11,447 nucleotides of DNA, taken from positions 1-11,447 of the forward strand of contig DIUL01000224.1 of assembly GCA_002422345.1 (NCBI GenBank). The letters are read 5' to 3'. Of this stretch, positions 6,493 through 11,447 are shown piece by piece (position 1 is the stretch's first letter; the number at the start of each line of letters is the position of its first letter). This DNA comes from Acetobacteraceae bacterium UBA6159. Its GTDB lineage: Bacteria; Pseudomonadota; Alphaproteobacteria; Acetobacterales; Acetobacteraceae. Below the pieces are notes generated by a model. That model searched no databases, was not told the DNA's origin, and saw only the letters and a list, made by a program, of their open reading frames with translations. Position numbers and translations under genes: made by a program.

Positions 6493-7869
6493 ATGTCCTC
6501 CCAGTCCCGGATGATGACCCTGGTTGCCTTTCTCCAGGCGCAGAACTGCTCGAACCTGCCAGGCTCCTGGCGTCATCCGTCCACGATCCTGGATTTCCTG
6601 ACGCCCGAATACTACCAGCGCATCGCCCGCACGCTGGAGGACGGCAAGATCCAGATGGCGTTCTTCGACGACCGCCTGGCGCTGCCCGATCTTTACACCG
6701 GCAACCATCACGAGGCGATCGCCGCCGGCGTGCGCGCGGTGAAGCTCGATCCCAGCACGATCCTGATGGCGATGGGCATGGCCACAAGCAAGATTGGCCT
6801 GGGGACGACCTATTCGACGACCTACTACGAACCCTACCACGTCGCCCGGGTCTTCGCGACGATGGACCTGATGCTGAAGGGCCGCGTCGGCTGGAACATC
6901 GTCACGTCGCTGAACAGCGCCGAGGCGCTGAATTTCGGCGGTGAGAAGCACATGGAACACGACGCGCGCTATGACCGCGCCGATGAGTTCATGGACGTCG
7001 TCATGGGCCATTGGAACACCTGGGAAGACGACGCGCTGATCCTGGACAAGGAAACCAACCGCTTCGCTGATCCAAACAAGGTCCATCGCCTGGATCATCA
7101 CGGGCACTACTTCAACTCCCGCGGGCCGTTCAGCGTGCCGCGCTCGCCGCAGGGCCATCCGCTGCTGATCCAGGCCGGGCAGTCCGGCCGCGGGCAGGCC
7201 TTCGCCGCCAAATGGGCCGAACTGGTCTTCGTGATCTATCACAGCCTGGAAGCCGGCAAGCGCCAGTACAAGGCCTTCAAGGAAGCGGTCGCGGCCGAGG
7301 GGCGCAACCCCGACCACGTCAAGGTCGCCCCGGCCTGCTACGTGATCGTCGGTGAGTCCGAGGACGCCGCGCAGGAAAAGCGCGCGATCATCGAGAGCCT
7401 GGCCAAGCCGGTGGACGGGCTGGTGCTGATCTCGGAAGTACTGAACTACGACTTCTCGAAGAAGGGCTACGACGAGCCGTTCAGCGACGAGGAACTGGCC
7501 GAATTCTCCTGGCACGGGTTTCGCGACCGCGTCGTCGAGATGTCGGGCAAGAAGAACCCGACCGTGCGCGACTTCGTCGAGGTCTCCGGCCGCGGCACGA
7601 TCAAGGAGCACAAGGTGTTCTGCGGCACGCCGAAATCCGTCGCCGACCAGATGGAGGAATGGTTCACCGCCCCGGCCTGCGACGGCTTCGTCCTCGCCGC
7701 GACGTCCATGCCAGGCACCTATGAAGATGTCGCTCGGCTGCTGGTTCCCGAACTGCAACGGCGTGGGTTGTTCCATAAGGACTACGAAGGTCCGACCCTC
7801 CGCGAGACGATGGGCCTGCCGATCCCCCGTGCGGCCGACTGGCACGCGCGCCGCAAGGCGGCCGAATAA
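6493..7869 (+). CDS. NtaA/SnaA/DszA-type FMN-dependent monooxygenase
   Basis: A 458-residue flavin-dependent oxidoreductase of the bacterial luciferase-like superfamily, in the subfamily of nitrilotriacetate monooxygenase A, pristinamycin IIA synthase and DszA. These use FMNH2 supplied by a separate reductase plus O2 to oxidise small substrates. Signatures are GSWRHP (24-29), MAFFDD (55-60), the subfamily hallmark GRVGWNIVTS (130-139), LLIQAGQSGRGQAFAAKWAE (224-243) and the C-terminal LVPELQRRGLFHKDYEGPTLRE (417-438, shown here by position). The length is normal for the group. No flavin reductase gene is in the window, so it must rely on one elsewhere. It starts 21 nt after DUF4387 with only a weak GCGAGA ribosome site. 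It ends in TAATG, overlapping the next gene by 1 nt. The oxidised substrate is unknown. Confidence 0.92.
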   Translation: MSSQSRMMTLVAFLQAQNCSNLPGSWRHPSTILDFLTPEYYQRIARTLEDGKIQMAFFDDRLALPDLYTGNHHEAIAAGVRAVKLDPSTILMAMGMATSKIGLGTTYSTTYYEPYHVARVFATMDLMLKGRVGWNIVTSLNSAEALNFGGEKHMEHDARYDRADEFMDVVMGHWNTWEDDALILDKETNRFADPNKVHRLDHHGHYFNSRGPFSVPRSPQGHPLLIQAGQSGRGQAFAAKWAELVFVIYHSLEAGKRQYKAFKEAVAAEGRNPDHVKVAPACYVIVGESEDAAQEKRAIIESLAKPVDGLVLISEVLNYDFSKKGYDEPFSDEELAEFSWHGFRDRVVEMSGKKNPTVRDFVEVSGRGTIKEHKVFCGTPKSVADQMEEWFTAPACDGFVLAATSMPGTYEDVARLLVPELQRRGLFHKDYEGPTLRETMGLPIPRAADWHARRKAAE

Positions 7870-8723
7870 TGCCGGCTTTGCGCTCCCTGCTGTTCGCGCC
7901 GGGCAACCATGCCCGCCGCGTGGAAAAGGCCCTGACCCTGCCGGCCGATGGCGTCATCCTTGACCTGGAAGACGCCGTCGCCATCAGCGAAAAGGCCGCC
8001 ACCAGGCCGATGGTGGTGGAGGCCTTCGGCAAGCCGCGTCATGGCAAGCTGTATGTGCGCGTGAATGCCATGTCGACCGACTGGTGCCACGCGGATCTGC
8101 TGGCGATCGTGCATCCTGGCGTCGATGGTATCATCCTGCCGAAGGTCGAGGACCCGGACCAGTTGAAGGCCGCCGAATGGGTGCTGGCCTCTCTGGAACG
8201 GGACCGTGGCCTGCCCGTCGGCGGCATCGACCTGATCCCGATCATCGAGACCGCGCTTGGCATGACCCATGTCACCGCCATCTGCCGATCCGGCACGCGG
8301 ACGAAACGGATCGCCTTCGGGGCGGGCGACTTCACGCTGGACATGGGCATGGTCTGGTCGCGCTCGGAGGCCGAGTTGCTGCCGCACCGGGCCGCCTGCG
8401 TCATGGCGTCCCGGGCCGCGGGGATCGAACCGCCGATGGACACCGTCTGGGCCGATCTGCGCGATACCCAGGGCTTCATCGCCTCGGCCAGGCATGCCGC
8501 CGCTCTGGGCTTCCAGGGCAAGATGCTGATCCACCCGGACCAGATCGCTGACGGCAACGCGGCCTTCACCCCGGATGAGGCAACCCTGGCCCAGGCGCGC
8601 CGGGTCATCGCCGCCTTCGAGGAAGCCGAGGCCAAGGGCCTGGCCTCGATCCAGTTGGAGGGCCAGTTCATCGACTATCCGATCGTGATGCGCGCGCGCC
8701 GCGTGGTCGAGCAGGCGGGGTGA
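7869..8723 (+). CDS. CitE-like HpcH/HpaI aldolase/citrate lyase family protein
   Basis: A 284-residue TIM-barrel lyase of the CitE-like group, which cleaves or forms C-C bonds in acyl-CoA substrates such as malyl-, citramalyl- or methylmalyl-CoA using Mg2+. Visible signatures are RSLLFAPGNHARRVEKAL (5-22), DGVILDLEDAV (27-37), YVRVNA (62-67), GIILPKVED (87-95) and LIPIIETALGM (122-132). E127 in the last of these and D154 in FGAGDFTLD (150-158) are the expected metal ligands. GKMLIHPDQI (217-226) closes the core. The ATG overlaps the monooxygenase stop (TAATG), with AAGGCG 8 nt upstream. A CoA-transferase gene follows directly, so an acyl-CoA substrate is likely. The specific substrate cannot be read from sequence. 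Confidence 0.92.
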   Translation: MPALRSLLFAPGNHARRVEKALTLPADGVILDLEDAVAISEKAATRPMVVEAFGKPRHGKLYVRVNAMSTDWCHADLLAIVHPGVDGIILPKVEDPDQLKAAEWVLASLERDRGLPVGGIDLIPIIETALGMTHVTAICRSGTRTKRIAFGAGDFTLDMGMVWSRSEAELLPHRAACVMASRAAGIEPPMDTVWADLRDTQGFIASARHAAALGFQGKMLIHPDQIADGNAAFTPDEATLAQARRVIAAFEEAEAKGLASIQLEGQFIDYPIVMRARRVVEQAG

Positions 8724-9928
8724 CGAACGTGGATACACAAGCATTGCAGGGCTGCCGCGTCCTGGACGTGGCGACCTTCCTGGCCGGCCCCTTCTGCGCC
8801 ACGCAGTTGGGCGAGTTCGGCGCCGACGTCATCAAGATTGAACTGCCCGGCGTGGGTGACGCGACCCGTCGTTTCGGCACCATGCATGAATGCGGCGACA
8901 CGCTGCCCTGGCTCTCGGAATCGCGGAACAAGAAGTGCATCACGCTGGACCTGCGCAAGCCGGACGGGGTGGTCCTGCTCAAGCGGCTGGTGGCGCAGGC
9001 CGACGTGCTGGTGGAGAATTTCCAGCCAGGCACAATGGAGAAATGGGGCCTGGGCTGGGACGTGCTGTCTGAGGTCAATCCGCGCCTGATCATGGTCCGG
9101 ATTTCGGGCTTCGGACAGACGGGGCCTTACAAGGATCGGCCAGGCTTCGGGCGGATTGGCAATGCGTTCGGCGGGCTGTCGTTCCTGGCGGGCTATCCGG
9201 ATCGCGCGCCGGTGACGCCCGGGTCGGCCACGATCCCTGACTATTTGTCCGGTCTGTATGGCGCGCTTGGCACGCTGCTGGCCCTGCAGGCGCGGGAGAA
9301 GACCGGGCGCGGGCAGGTGGTTGATATCGGACTATATGAATCGATCTTCCGCATCCTGGACGAACTAGCCCCCGCCTTCGCCTATAAGGGTTATGTCCGC
9401 CAGCGCATGGGGCCGGGGACGGTGAACGTGGTTCCGCACAGCCACTACCCGACCAAGGACAACCGCTGGATCGCGATCGCCTGCACGAGCGACAAGATCT
9501 TCGAGCGTCTGGCGATCGCCATGGGCCGCCCCGAACTCGCGGCGCCCGACCGTTGGGGCACGATCGCGGCGCGGGAACGCGACCGGGCGATCGTGGACGA
9601 TACGGTGGCGATCTGGACCGCGCAGTTCAACCGCGACGACCTGATGCGGAAATGCGAATCCGAGCAGGTGCCCTGCGGCCCGGTCTACGCGATCGATGAG
9701 ATCTTCGAGGATCCGCATTATGCCGCGCGGGAGAACATCCTGCGGATGAAGGACCCGAGGGCAGGGGATCTCGCGGTGCCCAATCTTGTGCCTCGGCTGT
9801 CGGATACGCCCGGCCGCGTGAATTGGCTGGGGCCGGAGCTGGGGTCTCATAATGAGGAGATCTACAAGGGGCTGCTGGGCTTGGATGATGCGGAGTTGGA
9901 ACGGTTGAAGGGCGCGGGCGTGGTTTGA
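8720..9928 (+). CDS. CaiB/BaiF (class III) CoA-transferase
   Basis: A 402-residue family III CoA-transferase, moving CoA between carboxylic acids through an Asp-anhydride/thioester intermediate. Typical segments are GCRVLDVATFLAGPFCATQL (11-30), GADVIKIE (34-41), NKKCITLDL (70-78), VLVENFQPGTMEKWGL (96-111) and ISGFGQTGPYKDRPGF (128-143). The expected catalytic Asp is D174 in ATIPDYLSG (170-178). RGQVVDIGLYES (197-208) is also typical. The start is uncertain: GTG at 8720 overlaps the lyase stop by 4 nt (GTGA), while GTG at 8729 (three residues shorter) has the G-rich GGCGGGG upstream. Either leaves the conserved region intact. It is the last gene of the rightward operon. It probably activates the substrate or a pathway acid as a CoA ester for the adjacent lyase (inference). 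Confidence 0.92.
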   Translation: MTNVDTQALQGCRVLDVATFLAGPFCATQLGEFGADVIKIELPGVGDATRRFGTMHECGDTLPWLSESRNKKCITLDLRKPDGVVLLKRLVAQADVLVENFQPGTMEKWGLGWDVLSEVNPRLIMVRISGFGQTGPYKDRPGFGRIGNAFGGLSFLAGYPDRAPVTPGSATIPDYLSGLYGALGTLLALQAREKTGRGQVVDIGLYESIFRILDELAPAFAYKGYVRQRMGPGTVNVVPHSHYPTKDNRWIAIACTSDKIFERLAIAMGRPELAAPDRWGTIAARERDRAIVDDTVAIWTAQFNRDDLMRKCESEQVPCGPVYAIDEIFEDPHYAARENILRMKDPRAGDLAVPNLVPRLSDTPGRVNWLGPELGSHNEEIYKGLLGLDDAELERLKGAGVV

Positions 9929-9961
9929 ACCGGTTGTCTTGGAAGGGTTGATGGTTCCTCC

Positions 9962-9993
9962 GTCGTGGTGGCCGAAGGGCCACCAGCCACGAC
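9962..9993 (+). repeat. REP-like hairpin, copy A
   Basis: GTCGT and ACGAC form the base. A perfect 7-bp upper stem, GGTGGCC/GGCCACC, closes a GAAG loop. A 4-nt bulge (AGCC) sits on the 3' side. Read on the minus strand it has the same plan as copy B: GTCGT, a GGNT bulge, 7-bp stem, CTTY loop, ACGAC. Confidence 0.7.
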
Positions 9994-10006
9994 TTCGACT
10001 ACCCCA

Positions 10007-10038
10007 GTCGTGGATGGCGGGCCTTTGCCCGCCACGAC
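10007..10038 (+). repeat. REP-like hairpin, copy B (inverted relative to A)
   Basis: GTCGT, a 4-nt bulge GGAT, a perfect 7-bp stem GGCGGGC/GCCCGCC around a CTTT loop, and ACGAC. Compared with the reverse complement of copy A, the base, bulge and loop are conserved. The upper stem differs but stays fully paired, so the changes are compensatory. The pair A/B is separated by 13 nt, an arrangement like a bipartite interspersed mosaic element. Confidence 0.7.
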
Positions 10039-10133
10039 GATAGGGGGGCTGCCTCCCAACCATGACGAAAAGGGGGGCACTGAGGCCCCCTTCCAGCCAC
10101 TACGATAGAGGGGGCCGTCGGAGCCCCCCTCCC
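10032..10133. repeat. Three degenerate G-rich hairpin units
   Basis: Units begin with CCACGACGATAG (10032), CCATGACGAAAA (10060) and CCACTACGATAG (10097). Each is followed by a run of five or six G and then a complementary C-rich run. Units 2 and 3 fold well: AAGGGGG with CCCCCTT, and GAGGGGG with a C-run ending CTC. Unit 1 is shortened and overlaps the end of REP-like copy B. Unit 3 ends 4 nt before the ilvD stop and is the best candidate for its terminator hairpin, although no U-tract follows. Confidence 0.6.
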
Positions 10134-10136
10134 GAA

Positions 10137-11447
10137 CTACCGCCGACGAACGCTGTTCACATCCCGCACGGCACCCCGTGCCGCGCTCGTCGCCATCGCG
10201 GCATAGGCCTTCAGCGCCGCCGTCACGTTCCGCTTCCGCGGTTCCGCCGGCTGCCAGGCCGCGTCGCCCTTGGCTTCCATCGCCGCCCGACGCTGCGCCA
10301 TCACCTCATCCGACACGACCAGGTTGATCGTCCGGTTCGGGATGTCGATCTCGATCGTATCGCCATCCTCGACCAGGCCGATATTCCCGCCCTCGGCCGC
10401 TTCGGGGGAGCAATGCCCGATGGACAGACCCGAGGACCCGCCAGAGAACCGGCCGTCCGTCACCAGCGCGCAGACCTTCCCGAGGCCCACGGACTTCAGG
10501 TAGCTCGTCGGATACAGCATCTCCTGCATCCCCGGCCCACCGCGCGGCCCCTCATACCGGACCAGCACGATGTCGCCGGCCTTCACCTTCTTCCCCAGGA
10601 TCGCCTCGACCGAGGCATCCTGGCTCTCGAACACCCGTGCCGGCCCCTTGAAGGTCAGGATCGAGGCATCGACGCCCGCCGTCTTCACGATGCAGCCGTC
10701 CTGCGCGATGTTTCCGTACAGCACCGCAAGGCCGCCATCCTTGGAGAACGCATGCTCCAGGTCGCGGATCACGCCCTTCTCCCGGTCCACATCCAGGTCG
10801 TCCCAGCGTTCGGCTTGGCTGAAGGCTTCCGTCGTCGGGATGCCTCCCGGGGCTGCCTTGAAGAAGGTCTTCACCGCCTCATCCGCGGTCTGCTGCACGT
10901 CGTAGCGCTTCAGCGCCTCGCCCAGCGTCTCGGAATGCACGGTCGAAACCGAGGTATCCAGCAGCTTCGCCCGGTCCAGCTCGCCCAGGATGCCCATGAT
11001 CCCGCCGGCGCGATGCACGTCCTCGACATGCACGTTGATCACCGACGGCGCGACCTTGCACAGGCAGGGCACGCGGCGCGACAGCCGGTCGATGTCGAGC
11101 ATGGTGAAGGGCACCTCGCCCTCCTGCGCCGCGGCCAGCAGATGCAGGACCGTGTTGGTCGAGCCGCCCATGCTGATATCCAGCGTCATCGCGTTCTCGA
11201 ACGCCGCCATCGTGGCGATCGAGCGCGGCAGCACCGACATGTCGTCGGTTTCGTAATGACGGCGGGTGATCTCGACGATCTTGCGGCCGGCTTCCAGGAA
11301 CAGCTCCCGCCGGTCGGCATGTGTCGCGACCACGGTGCCGTTGCCAGGCAGGCCGAGGCCCAGGGCCTCGATCAGGCAGTTCATCGAGTTCGCCGTGAAC
11401 ATGCCGCTGCACGATCCGCAGGTCGGGCAGGCCGACCGCTCGATCGT
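10137..11447 (-). CDS. ilvD: Dihydroxy-acid dehydratase, partial (N-terminus beyond window)
   Basis: The C-terminal 436 residues of dihydroxy-acid dehydratase, the Fe-S enzyme that dehydrates 2,3-dihydroxy-isovalerate and -methylvalerate to the 2-oxo acids in valine and isoleucine synthesis. The visible part begins at the hallmark ERSACPTCGSCSGMF, which carries a cluster-ligand Cys. It continues through AMTLDISMGGSTNTVLHLLA, DVHRAGGIMGILGELDRA, SKDGGLAVLYGN and GPRGGPGMQEMLYPTSYL. GRFSGGSSGLSIGH holds the active-site Ser region. It aligns closely with my recollection of the E. coli protein (about 616 residues), so about 180 N-terminal residues lie past position 11447. The ATG at 11402 is an internal Met and not the start. 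It is a core biosynthetic gene convergent with the catabolic operon and probably unrelated to it functionally. Confidence 0.96.
   Translation of the reverse strand, partial: TIERSACPTCGSCSGMFTANSMNCLIEALGLGLPGNGTVVATHADRRELFLEAGRKIVEITRRHYETDDMSVLPRSIATMAAFENAMTLDISMGGSTNTVLHLLAAAQEGEVPFTMLDIDRLSRRVPCLCKVAPSVINVHVEDVHRAGGIMGILGELDRAKLLDTSVSTVHSETLGEALKRYDVQQTADEAVKTFFKAAPGGIPTTEAFSQAERWDDLDVDREKGVIRDLEHAFSKDGGLAVLYGNIAQDGCIVKTAGVDASILTFKGPARVFESQDASVEAILGKKVKAGDIVLVRYEGPRGGPGMQEMLYPTSYLKSVGLGKVCALVTDGRFSGGSSGLSIGHCSPEAAEGGNIGLVEDGDTIEIDIPNRTINLVVSDEVMAQRRAAMEAKGDAAWQPAEPRKRNVTAALKAYAAMATSAARGAVRDVNSVRRR

Larger units (their letters stand above)
9929..10136. other. Convergent intergenic region filled with palindromic repeats
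   Basis: This 208-nt gap lies between the 3' ends of the CoA-transferase and ilvD genes. I see no coding potential. It holds two REP-like hairpins (9962-9993 and 10007-10038) and a G-rich hairpin array (10032-10133), described separately. Because both genes point into it, the foldable sequence can serve as a bidirectional terminator. No clear U-tract is seen. Confidence 0.7.

Noticed and set aside
6088..7845. A 585-codon open frame on the minus strand
   Set aside because: It is antisense to the FMN-dependent monooxygenase, with low-complexity Arg/Gly/Asp-rich translation. The plus-strand gene has clear family motifs throughout.
7782..8744. A 320-codon minus-strand frame opposite the CitE-like gene
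   Set aside because: It is an antisense shadow; the plus-strand product carries all expected lyase motifs.
9928..9935. AACCGGTT palindrome at the CoA-transferase stop codon
   Set aside because: It is an 8-bp palindrome with no loop or context; chance occurrence is likely.
9929..10136. CRISPR array in the repeat-rich intergenic region
   Set aside because: The repeats are degenerate, unevenly spaced palindromes with no unique spacers of constant length and no cas genes nearby.

Overview
The window is GC-rich DNA with dense, tightly packed genes and strong G/C third-position bias. It most resembles an alphaproteobacterium, perhaps Rhodospirillales/Acetobacteraceae. That placement rests on codon bias, protein style and GTCGTGG-type intergenic palindromes, not on a database search.

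Layout. A divergent intergenic region (4651-4790) splits a putative catabolic locus into two arms. The leftward arm (minus strand, 4650 down to 35) encodes an isopenicillin-N-synthase-like 2OG/Fe(II) oxygenase, a family 5 (Dpp/Opp-type) periplasmic solute-binding protein, a secreted YVTN-type beta-propeller protein and an RraA-like aldolase. The first two genes are 2 nt apart. The others are separated by short gaps that each hold a perfect or near-perfect RNA hairpin. The rightward arm (plus strand, 4791-9928) is a compact five-gene operon: an AtuA-family protein (DUF1446), a small DUF4387 protein, an NtaA/SnaA-type FMN-dependent monooxygenase, a CitE-like HpcH/HpaI lyase and a class III CoA-transferase (CaiB/BaiF). 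Its genes are spaced by 1 nt, 21 nt, a 1-nt overlap and a 4-nt overlap. A seven-codon reading frame with a strong Shine-Dalgarno sits just before the AtuA gene and overlaps its start codon as ATGA.

Right flank. A 208-bp convergent intergenic region (9929-10136) is packed with palindromes: two REP-like elements in inverted orientation, then three degenerate G-rich hairpin units. Beyond it, on the minus strand, lies the C-terminal 436 residues of dihydroxy-acid dehydratase (IlvD), a core branched-chain amino acid biosynthesis enzyme cut by the window edge.

How the genes may work together (inference): the solute-binding protein captures an unknown organic substrate. The flavin monooxygenase and the 2OG oxygenase oxidise it. 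The CoA-transferase activates the resulting acid. The AtuA/DUF4387 pair transforms an intermediate, and the CitE-like and RraA-like enzymes cleave C-C bonds to feed central metabolism. No ABC permease, flavin reductase or transcription factor lies in the window, so the system is incomplete as seen and its substrate cannot be named.
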